Assembly (NCBI GenBank): GCA_022510685.1
Contig: JAFLTA010000016.1
Location: forward strand, 1 to 52,299
DNA from: Lachnospiraceae bacterium
Lineage (GTDB): Bacteria > Bacillota > Clostridia > Lachnospirales > Lachnospiraceae
Direction: 5' to 3'
Length of the DNA stretch: 52,299 nucleotides
The notes beneath the pieces were generated by a model. That model made no database searches. It was not told where the DNA came from and saw only the letters and a program-made list of their open reading frames with translations. Both the position numbers and the translations under genes were made by a program. Position 1 is the stretch's first letter; every line of letters starts with the position of its first letter. Of the stretch, positions 9,297 to 17,237 are shown in pieces.

Positions 9297-9397
9297 AACG
9301 TTCCCCATTTCATTGCTTTCAGTCCGCATTACGATGCCCCTTTTAGCTCCATCTGTTAGCATGATGGCACATAAATCCCATTTCTCACACTAATCCC

Positions 9398-9817
9398 TCA
9401 CTCGTAGTATACCGCACAGTTACTGGGCGTTTCATATACCTCCACCTTTGCCACCGGATAACCTTTACGCTCAAATATATGATAAAAATGTCTGGCAAAG
9501 TTTTCTGCAGTGGGGCGAAACGGCATTTGAACAATGGAGAACCCCTCCTCTGCCAGCGCCTTTAATGTGTTTTCGCGCAATGTATGCTCCTCCATGATCA
9601 ACACATGATCCAAGGCATCTAATTCTTCCCTTAAATCTTTCTTTAATTCCGCAAAATCTACACACATCCCCTTTTGTTGTTCATCTTCGCGAAGCTCGTG
9701 AGACTTCACGGTAAGTACAACTTTCCAGCGGTGTCCATGTAAATTTCCGCATTTTCCTTGATATCCTGCCAAAAAATGTGCAGAATCAAAACTGTGTTCC
9801 GTGGTTAATTGATACAT
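9398..9817 (-). CDS. queD: 6-carboxy-5,6,7,8-tetrahydropterin synthase
   Basis: Makes 6-carboxytetrahydropterin from dihydroneopterin triphosphate. The 139-residue protein has the zinc histidines of the PTPS fold (SAHFL, LHGHRW; His 14, 27, 29) and the catalytic Cys 23. The start at 9817 is chosen because GAGGTGG lies just upstream and the family begins at this point; a longer open frame to 9922 would run through the hairpin array of the leader. First gene of the que operon. Confidence 0.93.
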   Translation of the reverse strand: MYQLTTEHSFDSAHFLAGYQGKCGNLHGHRWKVVLTVKSHELREDEQQKGMCVDFAELKKDLREELDALDHVLIMEEHTLRENTLKALAEEGFSIVQMPFRPTAENFARHFYHIFERKGYPVAKVEVYETPSNCAVYYE

Positions 9818-9848
9818 AACCCACCTCATTCTTTCTAATTGATAAGAT

Positions 9849-9898
9849 AGAGTTTCGCTTGCGAAACTCTCCGCCTGCGGCGGGTTGCTGAAAGCAAC
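9849..9898. repeat. three back-to-back perfect hairpins in the queD leader
   Basis: Reading the plus strand: AGAGTTTCGC/GCGAAACTCT (9849-9870, 2-base loop), CCGCC/GGCGG (9871-9883) and GTTGC/GCAAC (9884-9898) follow each other without a gap. On the minus strand they sit about 30 to 80 bases upstream of queD. They could be a structured leader or part of a dispersed palindromic repeat; nothing here codes for protein. Confidence 0.75.
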
Positions 9899-9935
9899 AT
9901 CTTCCAATCCGCCGTAGTGCAATCCTCACAGAGTG

Positions 9936-9980
9936 TTCTTTACTGTATAGGAAACAAAAAGTTTCCTATACAGTAAAGAA
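9936..9980. repeat. 20-bp perfect inverted repeat
   Basis: Two perfect 20-base arms (9936-9955 and 9961-9980) around a five-base A/T loop, beginning TTCTTTACTG. No terminal duplication or transposase is nearby. It lies in the leader of the que operon between a terminator-like hairpin and the triple hairpin array. Confidence 0.85.
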
Positions 9981-9981
9981 A

Positions 9982-10002
9982 AAGCAGGCAAATAGCCTGC
10001 TT
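9982..10002 (-). terminator. terminator-like hairpin inside the que leader
   Basis: AAGCAGGC/GCCTGCTT, 8-bp stem with a 5-base loop, followed on the minus strand by TTTTTCTTT. It stands 165 bases upstream of queD and 180 bases downstream of the terminator of the sugar transporter operon, so it may be an attenuator for the que genes or the end of a short transcript. Confidence 0.65.
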
Positions 10003-10184
10003 AAAATGATTCTATATCACAATATCAATAAAGCAGTCCTGGTTTTGTTTATAGACAGGATGGTACTAATGAACTGTCTGCGCTCGAGTTGATATTCTAC
10101 CTCATTTTCCCCAACTGGTCAAGAGGGTATTTCCCACCAGCACCCATTGTGCTTTATAGCAAGAAGGATTTTTCTATTGGAAAA
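10003..10184 (-). other. non-coding leader region upstream of queD
   Basis: No convincing reading frame. On the minus strand I see nested stems CTGGT...ACCAG enclosing GGG/CCC (about 10110-10140) and GACAG...CTGTC (about 10054-10078). A que operon promoter should be here but no clean -35/-10 pair was found. A preQ1-type riboswitch would be expected from context, yet I could not match any known aptamer consensus. Confidence 0.35.
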
Positions 10185-10224
10185 AGGGCATTCCCTATGC
10201 TGTTTTCAGCTTTGGGAATGCCCT
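10185..10224 (-). terminator. terminator of the sugar ABC transporter operon
   Basis: AGGGCATTCCC and its complement form an 11-bp stem with an inner AGCTG/CAGC stem, followed by TTTTTCC on the minus strand. It lies 65 bases past the second permease gene. Confidence 0.85.
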
Positions 10225-10288
10225 CTGTTTCTCAATATAATTCACAAATCATTTTCTTCTCAGAACCGAAATGCCATTGTTCCGAAAA

Positions 10289-11143
10289 TCAACCCTTTAC
10301 ACTACCAAGCGCAACACCCTGTACGATGTGCTTGGAAAGTATCAAGTATACTACGATTACCGGGAAAATAGAGAAGGCAATCATCATGTACACCTGACCC
10401 ATATCCTTCTTCAGGAAGTCTGCACCACGCAACTGAGCGATCAAGATAGGCAATGTTTTCTTGTTATCTTTCGTCAGAATCAGTGCCGGAAGGAAGTAGT
10501 TATTCCAGCTCTGTACAAATGCGAAAATTGCCTGAACCGCAATCGCCGGCTTCATAATCGGTAAAATCATCATGTTGAAGGTCTTAAACTCTCCTGCACC
10601 ATCAATACGCGCTGCCTCAACAATTTCCAGAGGAAGCGAAGACTCCATATACTGCTTCATGTAGAAGAATACTACCGGAGCAGCGATTGACGGAACAATC
10701 AGCGGAATAAAGGAATCTAAGAGTTCCCAGTCTAACATCAAACGATAGAAACCGAGTGCTGTAACCTGTGTAGGAATCATCATAATCATCAATATAAATG
10801 TAAAAATTGCTTTTTTGAGTTTGAAGTTGTATACATGAATTGCATATGCAGTCATACAACTGAAGTATGTTGTCAAAATCGCAGAACATGCAGCAATAAG
10901 TACACTGTTAAACAAACCACTCCACACAGGCTGTGAACTGTGCATCAACTTTGACCAGTTCTTAAAAAAATTAAGACCTGGAATCGCAGAGAATCCTAAC
11001 TGAATCTCCGCATGTCCTCGTGTCGCATTTACAAACAAAACATAGAACCAGAAAAGGCACAATATGGAAACTATAACAAGTACAACATAGGCAATCGCTC
11101 TTCTGATTTGTATTCCGACACCCTTTGATCTTCTCTCGTCCAT
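10289..11143 (-). CDS. carbohydrate ABC transporter permease (MalG/AraQ type)
   Basis: Integral membrane subunit of a CUT1-family sugar importer, 284 aa, with about six membrane spans. The cytoplasmic EAA loop that docks the ATPase reads EAARIDGAGEFKTFNMMILP. Starts three bases after the first permease. The operon has no ATPase gene; in Firmicutes such systems commonly share one MsmK/MsmX-type ATPase encoded elsewhere. The substrate cannot be told from the sequence. Confidence 0.9.
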   Translation of the reverse strand: MDERRSKGVGIQIRRAIAYVVLVIVSILCLFWFYVLFVNATRGHAEIQLGFSAIPGLNFFKNWSKLMHSSQPVWSGLFNSVLIAACSAILTTYFSCMTAYAIHVYNFKLKKAIFTFILMIMMIPTQVTALGFYRLMLDWELLDSFIPLIVPSIAAPVVFFYMKQYMESSLPLEIVEAARIDGAGEFKTFNMMILPIMKPAIAVQAIFAFVQSWNNYFLPALILTKDNKKTLPILIAQLRGADFLKKDMGQVYMMIAFSIFPVIVVYLILSKHIVQGVALGSVKG

Positions 11144-11146
11144 ATC

Positions 11147-12058
11147 TTACTCCTTTCTCTGTGCAAATGCTTTGAACACAATCAAACTAAGGATACCGGT
11201 AACAATGAAGAGAAGTACTGACAACGCTCCACCCATACCGTAGTTCTTACTAAACAATTGTTTGTTCAAATACATAATCAATGTCATTGTTGTATCTGTC
11301 GGTCCACCGGTACCGTTTGTCAAAATCTGCGGCACATCGAACATCTGCAAACCACCGATCAGAGATGTGATCAATACATATATCAAAATCGGTCTTAACA
11401 GCGGCATGGTAATCTGGAAAAATACCTGCGTAGATGTTGCTCCATCCACCTCGGCAGCCTCAAACAGTGCCGGGTCAATACCCATCATACCTGCCATCAA
11501 CAGAATCGTAGTATTACCAAACCACATCAAGAAGTTCATGAATCCTACCAACCCTCTTGCACTTCCCGCATGTGACAGGAAGGAATATGCCTCCTTAATG
11601 AAACCTAAATTCAGCAGCATACCATTAATCGGACCATTGTCTGAGAACAAAGCAAAGAACAACATGGAAAATGCTGATGCCATGATTAAGTTTGGTAAAT
11701 AAATAACGGTTTTGAAGAAACCGGATGCTTTCAACTTCAGTCTGGTATCTGAGAACCATGCACCTAACAGAAGCGATAACAGAATCTGCGGTACAAATCC
11801 CAGTACCCACATTATCATTGTATTTCTAAAATATCCTAACAGTTTTCCACTCTCAAACAACGTGATATAGTTCTTAAAACCGATAGGATTTGGTCCCACC
11901 TGCTGCAATCCCATACGATAATTTTCGAAGAAGGAATTGTAAATAGTACTTACCAGGGGAATCAACTGAAAGATAACATAAACCACAATAAAAGGAATCA
12001 AAAATATGTAACCCCATTTATTATGTTTTTCCACTTTTCCTTTCTTTGGGCTACTCAT
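11147..12058 (-). CDS. carbohydrate ABC transporter permease (MalF/UgpA type)
   Basis: 303-residue partner permease, with a short basic N-terminus, six predicted membrane spans and the EAA loop FEAAEVDGATSTQVFFQITM. Paired with the 10289-11143 permease and the upstream binding lipoprotein. A stem-loop separates it from the binding protein gene, which usually lets the binding protein be made in excess. Confidence 0.9.
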   Translation of the reverse strand: MSSPKKGKVEKHNKWGYIFLIPFIVVYVIFQLIPLVSTIYNSFFENYRMGLQQVGPNPIGFKNYITLFESGKLLGYFRNTMIMWVLGFVPQILLSLLLGAWFSDTRLKLKASGFFKTVIYLPNLIMASAFSMLFFALFSDNGPINGMLLNLGFIKEAYSFLSHAGSARGLVGFMNFLMWFGNTTILLMAGMMGIDPALFEAAEVDGATSTQVFFQITMPLLRPILIYVLITSLIGGLQMFDVPQILTNGTGGPTDTTMTLIMYLNKQLFSKNYGMGGALSVLLFIVTGILSLIVFKAFAQRKE

Positions 12059-12084
12059 AAGTATTACCCTCCCTTTTTAGATAA

Positions 12085-12118
12085 AATGTGCCCACCTACA
12101 AATGTAAGCAGGCACATT
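12085..12118 (-). promoter_or_regulatory. intercistronic stem-loop between binding protein and permeases
   Basis: AATGTGCC/GGCACATT with an 18-base loop, 33 bases past the binding-protein stop codon, followed by TTATC on the minus strand. Its place suggests partial termination or 3' protection of the binding-protein mRNA. Confidence 0.55.
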
Positions 12119-12150
12119 CCAAAATAATTTCACCTAGTTACAAGTAACAA

Positions 12151-13539
12151 TTAACCCTCAATCTCTGGGTGTTTTGTCTTAACCTTATCAATGAATGTCT
12201 GTACTGCTGTATCATAATCAGCAGTATTTCCATCGAAGTAATCCTTCATTGCTGCCTGGAACTCCTCAGTACATGTCTGATCATAAGAGGTTGTGTTGCT
12301 CAGGTCAATCTTACCAATACCATCAGCGAAAATCGGAATCGGATTCTGTCCGCCAAGTGCTGCATCACCAAAGCTCTTGTCATTCTTTAAGGAATCCATC
12401 AGTGCACTGTGGTTAGCATAATCACTATCTTTCTTAACGATGTCTTTCAGTACATCCTCATTAGCTGTCATTGTCTCAATGATGTCTTTTACAAGAGATT
12501 TGTTGTCTGTGCCGTTAGCACCGCAAATCCATGTACCACCCCAGTAGAAACTCTGAGGACCTACTGTCAGTGCCCAGCCACCTTTCTCTACTACAGAGCC
12601 CTTCATTGGCTTACCATCTGTGTAACCCATGGAGAAGTCGATGAACCAAGCCGGTCCAAAGTAGCAGAATACGTTAGAATCCATCATGAAACCGGTAGAC
12701 CATTCAGGAGACCACAACTCGTTAGTAGTTGTCTCTTTGTTGTCAACCATTTCCTTGGACAGCTCTACCCATGTCTTGATGTTTGCATCTACGTTAATCT
12801 TGTTGTCTTCTACCCACTTGGATGTTACGTTGTTAGAGAATACACGGTATGTGTCGTTTACAGTCGCTGTTGTCTGATATCCAGCATCTTTCAGCTTCTT
12901 AGAAGCAGCCTTAAATGCATCCCAATCTTTGAACTGCTCCTGAATCTTGTCAGGATCATCTGTTCCGAATACTTTCTTAGCGATGTCACGTCTGTAAATC
13001 ATACCAGCCGGACAACCCTGCCAAGAAGAACCCTTCAGAGCACCGTTGGAATCAGTAACAATATCCTGTGTATACTTATACTGATTAGACAAAGCATCCT
13101 CAGATACACCTAAATCTTTTACAATATCAACAGTGTAATCTGTGTCAACATACTTCAAAGCATAATCAGCCTCTACCAGGAACATATCAATCTTCTCATC
13201 TGCTGCTGCATCATCCTGCTTCAAAAGTGCCTCATCCAAAGCATTCTGATATGCATTGTCATCGGATGGAGTGATTGTCCACTTAACTGTTACGTCACCG
13301 ATTTTACCTTCAGTTTCACTAACTTTCTCATATCCTGGATAATGATCAGTTACACGGCTCTTAAACTCCTCATTCCATACGCGGATGTTTAAAACCTTTC
13401 CTCCATCAGAAACTTCAACCTTTTTGGTCTCAGATTTGTTAGAAGAACTACCGTTGCTACCGCTATCCGGACCACAACCGGTCAGCATAGTAGCTACCAT
13501 TGCAGTACATAACAGTACGCCTAAAAGTTTCTTTCTCAT
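12151..13539 (-). CDS. sugar-binding lipoprotein of the ABC importer
   Basis: 462-residue solute-binding protein. The signal peptide MRKKLLGVLLCTAMVATMLTGC ends in a lipobox (LTGC), so the mature protein is lipid-anchored at Cys 22, then a Ser/Asn/Gly linker. The rest resembles family 1 extracellular sugar-binding proteins, with many aromatic residues (WQGCPAGMIYRR, FCYFGPAWF) that could stack on sugar rings. Strong SD GAGGAGG before the ATG. First gene of the operon. The ligand is not identifiable by eye. Confidence 0.88.
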   Translation of the reverse strand: MRKKLLGVLLCTAMVATMLTGCGPDSGSNGSSSNKSETKKVEVSDGGKVLNIRVWNEEFKSRVTDHYPGYEKVSETEGKIGDVTVKWTITPSDDNAYQNALDEALLKQDDAAADEKIDMFLVEADYALKYVDTDYTVDIVKDLGVSEDALSNQYKYTQDIVTDSNGALKGSSWQGCPAGMIYRRDIAKKVFGTDDPDKIQEQFKDWDAFKAASKKLKDAGYQTTATVNDTYRVFSNNVTSKWVEDNKINVDANIKTWVELSKEMVDNKETTTNELWSPEWSTGFMMDSNVFCYFGPAWFIDFSMGYTDGKPMKGSVVEKGGWALTVGPQSFYWGGTWICGANGTDNKSLVKDIIETMTANEDVLKDIVKKDSDYANHSALMDSLKNDKSFGDAALGGQNPIPIFADGIGKIDLSNTTSYDQTCTEEFQAAMKDYFDGNTADYDTAVQTFIDKVKTKHPEIEG

Positions 13540-13706
13540 AAAAAACCTCCTCTAATAAGAAATTGTTTGTTTCTATATTTTTACTGCTCCAGCAGTAGAA
13601 ATATCATGATTTTTTCACAATGTTCGTATATGGACAGCTGCTAAATCACCTCATTTATGCTGACACTCCGCAAACATACTCCATTACGAAATCATTTACG
13701 CTTTAT

Positions 13707-13735
13707 AACATATCACAAACTGACAAATTTTACAA
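13707..13735 (-). promoter_or_regulatory. possible promoter of the sugar transporter operon
   Basis: TTGTAA (13730-13735) and TATGTT (13707-13712), 17-base spacing, on the minus strand. It would leave a 160-base leader that contains a small TACTGC/GCAGTA hairpin at 13581-13596. The match is only fair. No catabolite-repression site was recognised. Confidence 0.3.
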
Positions 13736-13772
13736 GCTTTTTTTATATTTTTTGTGAATATTTCTAACAAAA

Positions 13773-13800
13773 TCGGGAATACTCTCACAGGAATTCCCTG
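13773..13800 (-). terminator. weak terminator after the small membrane protein gene
   Basis: GGGAAT/ATTCCC stem with a 12-base loop followed by GATTTTGTT on the minus strand, just past the stop of the 13809-14201 gene. A short stem, so only a candidate. Confidence 0.4.
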
Positions 13801-13808
13801 AAAAGAAA

Positions 13809-14201
13809 TTAACCCGGCAGATTGAGAATTCCATTAGGGAATATAATCGGCAGAAAAATCATGCCGAGAATAAAGAGTATTAATGGTATTATCCCAAAAA
13901 CCAATCCAATAATACCACATATTTTACCTGCTTCTGCATATTTGTTCTTTAAACCATCATATTTCTTCCATTTGCCATGTTGTACCAATGCAAAAATTGC
14001 AAAAATTACGGCAAAAGCATTAAACGCAAACTCTGCTATAAACAACATAAGGTCCTCTGTATACGTTTCATCGATACATAATGCCAAAATCTGCATTACA
14101 ATTGCCCCCAAAAAAGGCAATGCGATACTGCAAATGCCAAGTATCATACTTCTTTTCGCGTAATCTTCTCCATAATAACTTTTCTTATCATATCTGTTCA
14201 T
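13809..14201 (-). CDS. small membrane protein, DUF4190-like (copy 2)
   Basis: 130 residues starting MNRYDKKSYYGEDYAKRSM. Three to four hydrophobic spans, with the small Gly-rich segment AGKICGIIGLVFGIIPLILF that I associate with DUF4190-type proteins. A run of six G lies five bases before the ATG. It shares the sequence pattern Y-x2-(E)DYAK-SM-LGICS with the next gene, from which it is 21 bases away, so the two look like a tandem duplication. Function unknown. Confidence 0.65.
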   Translation of the reverse strand: MNRYDKKSYYGEDYAKRSMILGICSIALPFLGAIVMQILALCIDETYTEDLMLFIAEFAFNAFAVIFAIFALVQHGKWKKYDGLKNKYAEAGKICGIIGLVFGIIPLILFILGMIFLPIIFPNGILNLPG

Positions 14202-14221
14202 TTGTACCCCCCTAATTTCAA

Positions 14222-14644
14222 TCATGAAGGCAGCCACGGTCCAGGATTCATAATCAAGAAAGACGCAAAGACAGTATATCCAACTGTCACTATAATCTGA
14301 AATATACCCACAGCCATGCCGATAATACCACACACCATACCTGCTATTGCATAACCTCTTTTATCGTCCCCTTCTTTTACCCACTTATTATAAAACAAAA
14401 TGGACTTGATACCACAAACATATATGGCAATACAAACTATCCACATAATGAAAAACAATATGATTATTGATGTTATGTCACTCATACCATAAGCCCTCGC
14501 AAAAGAAGCATCCGCAATCAGAGCCCAGAAACCCACTCCCATCCAATAACAGAGATTTAATACCACACTGCAAATACCAAGCACCATACTTTTCTTCGCA
14601 TAGTCTTCTTCGCTATAATATCCCTTTTTTATATAGTTACTCAT
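14222..14644 (-). CDS. small membrane protein, DUF4190-like (copy 1)
   Basis: 140 residues starting MSNYIKKGYYSEEDYAKKSM, with the Gly-rich span IAGMVCGIIGMAVGIFQ near the C-terminus. Same G-run ribosome site and N-terminal motif as the following gene. The DUF2752 gene lies upstream on the same strand; such small membrane proteins often neighbour each other in Clostridia. No catalytic motif is visible. Confidence 0.65.
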   Translation of the reverse strand: MSNYIKKGYYSEEDYAKKSMVLGICSVVLNLCYWMGVGFWALIADASFARAYGMSDITSIIILFFIMWIVCIAIYVCGIKSILFYNKWVKEGDDKRGYAIAGMVCGIIGMAVGIFQIIVTVGYTVFASFLIMNPGPWLPS

Positions 14645-14726
14645 TTGTATTCCCCCCCTTGTTTATCCCCTATTCATACCAAGCATAGCAAGTCTACTAT
14701 ATTGTATGAAAACATACTTCCCATCA

Positions 14727-15170
14727 TTACACTACGTAATCAACAACGAACAGTTTCAAAAGGTATTGAACAAATAAAATGAACACAGCCACATACATAA
14801 AGCTTTCACGAAATCGCATTCCCCGCAGCTTTCCGCCGCTTATTCTCTGTGCCGTCTGAGTAAAAAAGAACAACAAATACCAGACCGCACTATATACGGC
14901 AAAAGCATTATAGTAAACTGCACGAAATATTTTACCATGCAAAAGCGACAGAATTGCCCGGGTCCCACCGCAGCCTGGACAGGGAATCCCAAGAATCTGT
15001 TTCATCCTACAGTCCATAAATTCCGGATGACCTGTCCCATATGCCAAACCCCAGGCAATCAGCCATGCCATTCCCGCTGCAAGGATGCACCATATACTTG
15101 TCCAATATAATACATGTTCTGTAGGTTTTTTCCCAAATTCCTCTAACCTTGCACTTATTTTCTCTGGCAC
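14727..15170 (-). CDS. DUF2752 family membrane protein
   Basis: 147 residues with an N-terminal cytoplasmic segment, three to four membrane spans and the family hallmark IPCPGCGGTRAILSLLHG at about residues 61-78, whose two cysteines and Thr-Arg are the conserved core. Role unknown. Downstream neighbours are the two DUF4190-like proteins, upstream is a coiled-coil microprotein. Confidence 0.8.
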   Translation of the reverse strand: MPEKISARLEEFGKKPTEHVLYWTSIWCILAAGMAWLIAWGLAYGTGHPEFMDCRMKQILGIPCPGCGGTRAILSLLHGKIFRAVYYNAFAVYSAVWYLLFFFTQTAQRISGGKLRGMRFRESFMYVAVFILFVQYLLKLFVVDYVV

Positions 15171-15216
15171 TTACTGCCGCCTCCCTTTTAAACCATCCCA
15201 TAGCATGATGGTGTCA

Positions 15217-15381
15217 TTATTTCGGCCATGCCGGCTGCTTTTCTCTCTCAGCGTGAGCCTTATCTCTCATATGATTTAATCTGGCAACCACATAATCAAG
15301 CTGCTCATCCTGCTTATCCAACTGCGCTTTCATTTCCTTCATCATTTCCATAATAGCATCCACTTTTTCTTCCTGTGTCAT
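15217..15381 (-). CDS. 54-residue coiled-coil microprotein
   Basis: Starts MTQEEKVDAIMEMMKEMKAQ and is almost wholly an amphipathic, heptad-like helix rich in Glu, Lys and Met, ending in a short Pro tail. AGGAG lies eight bases before the ATG, which supports this start over an upstream Met at 15441. No membrane span or known domain. It precedes the DUF2752 gene with a 46-base gap. Confidence 0.6.
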   Translation of the reverse strand: MTQEEKVDAIMEMMKEMKAQLDKQDEQLDYVVARLNHMRDKAHAEREKQPAWPK

Positions 15382-15495
15382 TTTTATTCTCCTTTCTAAA
15401 ATCAGCATAACGGCACTAATCCGGATCCTGTCTAATCCCAAACCATCATACCACGCACTTTTTACACTGGTGAGTATACCACATTATAAACAAAA

Positions 15496-15562
15496 TTGAC
15501 AGTAGAAATAACGATTATTTCACGCACATACCGCTCTTTACGTCCATTTTCTTTACTGTCAA
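15496..15562 (-). terminator. long-range hairpin after glf
   Basis: TTGACAGTA at 15496-15504 pairs with TACTGTCAA at 15554-15562, right against the glf stop codon; the loop holds a second perfect stem GAAATAA/TTATTTC (15505-15521). On the minus strand it is followed by TTTTGTTT. Probably the glf terminator. Confidence 0.5.
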
Positions 15563-15563
15563 A

Positions 15564-16679
15564 TCACAGCTCCTTCTCACAGAGAGAAAGTGCAGATGCA
15601 ATTACAGCATCCATATCATAATATTTATACTCTCCCAGTCTGCCACCGAAGATCACCTTTTCCTCCTGGTCTGCCAGTTCTTTGTATTGCCGGTAAAGTG
15701 CTCCGTTTTTTTCGTCATTTACAGGATAGTAGGGCTCATCCCCCGGTTTCCACTCCGAACTGAATTCTCTGGAAATCACAGTCTTCGATAAATCATTGCC
15801 CGCTGCATCCTTGCCGAACTCAAACCATTTATGTTCGATAATCCGTGTCCACGGAGTCTCCGCATCTGTATAATTGACCGCAGCATTTCCTTGGAAATTA
15901 GGCTGGTCTAAAACTTCCGTCTCAAACCGCACGGAACGATACTCTAAAGTCCCCAGCTTGTAATCAAAATAGGCATCAATCGCCCCGGTATAAACAACCT
16001 TATCCGCCAGTGCATCATATTCTCCCTTATCTGCCAGATAGTCCACACCGAGACGAACTTCAATATCCTGCAGCATGTTTTCCACCATTTTTGTATAGCC
16101 ACCTATCGGAATCCCCTGATACAGTGCATTAAAATAGTTATTATCAAAGGTCAGACGAACCGGCAGTCTTTTGATGATAAATGCCGGCAGCTGGTCACAG
16201 GGACGTCCCCATTGTTTCTCGGTATAGCCCTTTACCAGTTTTTCATAAATATCCTTTCCCACCAGACTGATTGCCTGCTCTTCCAGATTGCGGGCTTCCG
16301 TAATACCTGCCTCCTGCCTTTGGGCTTCGATTTTTGCTGCCGCCTGCTCCGGGGTTACCACTCCCCACATTTTGTTAAAGGTGTACATATTGAAAGGCAA
16401 ACTGTACAGCTCCCCCTTATAATTTGCCACCGGACTGTTAGTAAACCGGTTAAATTCTGCAAAACACGTCACAAAATCCCAAACCTTCTTATCGTTCGTA
16501 TGGAAAATATGGGCTCCGTATTTATGTACATGAATCCCTTCTATCTCCTCAGTGTATACATTTCCTGCTATATTGTCTCTCTTGTCAATGACTAACACTG
16601 ACTTGCCGGCTGCTTTCGCCTCATGGGCAAACACGGCTCCGTAAAGTCCGGCACCTACTACTAAATAATCGTATTTCAT
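15564..16679 (-). CDS. glf: UDP-galactopyranose mutase
   Basis: Flavoenzyme interconverting UDP-galactopyranose and UDP-galactofuranose for surface glycans. 371 residues, with the FAD-binding VVGAGLYGAVFA at the N-terminus, KYGAHIFHTNDKKVWDFV around residues 53-70, GYTEKQWGRP and a C-terminal GRLGEYKYYDMD motif, all typical of bacterial Glf. No glycosyltransferase lies beside it, so galactofuranose use must be encoded elsewhere. Confidence 0.95.
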   Translation of the reverse strand: MKYDYLVVGAGLYGAVFAHEAKAAGKSVLVIDKRDNIAGNVYTEEIEGIHVHKYGAHIFHTNDKKVWDFVTCFAEFNRFTNSPVANYKGELYSLPFNMYTFNKMWGVVTPEQAAAKIEAQRQEAGITEARNLEEQAISLVGKDIYEKLVKGYTEKQWGRPCDQLPAFIIKRLPVRLTFDNNYFNALYQGIPIGGYTKMVENMLQDIEVRLGVDYLADKGEYDALADKVVYTGAIDAYFDYKLGTLEYRSVRFETEVLDQPNFQGNAAVNYTDAETPWTRIIEHKWFEFGKDAAGNDLSKTVISREFSSEWKPGDEPYYPVNDEKNGALYRQYKELADQEEKVIFGGRLGEYKYYDMDAVIASALSLCEKEL

Positions 16680-16769
16680 AATCTCCCTCTCATCTATCTT
16701 CCTTTTTCTTAGACGTCATCTGTCAATGTCCTCGAAGAAGCTTCCCACACCTGCTATAGATTTTATACC

Positions 16770-17237
16770 TCAGTACAGATTCTGTACCTTAAATTTGCGC
16801 TCTGCCTCCCTGCGCTGGTCTTTCTTGGCAATGTCCTGACGCTTGTCATACAGTTTTTTACCTTTGGCAAGTCCAATCTCCACTTTCACAAGACTGCCCT
16901 TGAAATAAACGCTTAAAGGCACTATTGTATAGCCCTTCTGTGCCACTTGTCCTTGAATTTTCCGGATTTCGTGGCGATGCAGCAGCAGCTTCCGTACACG
17001 CAGAGGGTCTTTATTAAAGATATTGCCCTTTTCATAAGGACTAATATGCATGTTATATACATACACTTCATCTTTGTCGATACGGATAAACGACTCTTTG
17101 ATACTGCATTTTCCCATACGCAGGGACTTTACTTCCGTTCCCGCAAGAGAAATGCCGGCTTCATATTTTTCCTCGATAAAGTAGTCATGAAAAGCTTTTT
17201 TATTGTTCGCTATCAACTTTTTCGCTTCCTTCGCCAT
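16770..17237 (-). CDS. smpB: SsrA-binding protein
   Basis: tmRNA partner in trans-translation. The 155-residue protein begins [21 protein letters not shown] and contains [20 protein letters not shown] and [20 protein letters not shown], which are family signatures. GAGGAGGA precedes the start at 17237. The gene begins 38 bases inside the end of rnr, so translation of the two is tightly linked; RNase R works with SmpB-tmRNA on stalled messages. Confidence 0.96.
   Translation of the reverse strand: MAKEAKKLIANNKKAFHDYFIEEKYEAGISLAGTEVKSLRMGKCSIKESFIRIDKDEVYVYNMHISPYEKGNIFNKDPLRVRKLLLHRHEIRKIQGQVAQKGYTIVPLSVYFKGSLVKVEIGLAKGKKLYDKRQDIAKKDQRREAERKFKVQNLY

Noticed and set aside
10003-10184. preQ1 riboswitch upstream of queD.
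   Set aside because: Context fits, but I could not match the preQ1-I, II or III consensus elements; kept only as an unassigned leader.
12409-13113. 234-residue plus-strand open frame.
   Set aside because: Lies wholly antisense to the sugar-binding lipoprotein gene, has no ribosome site and no recognisable domain.
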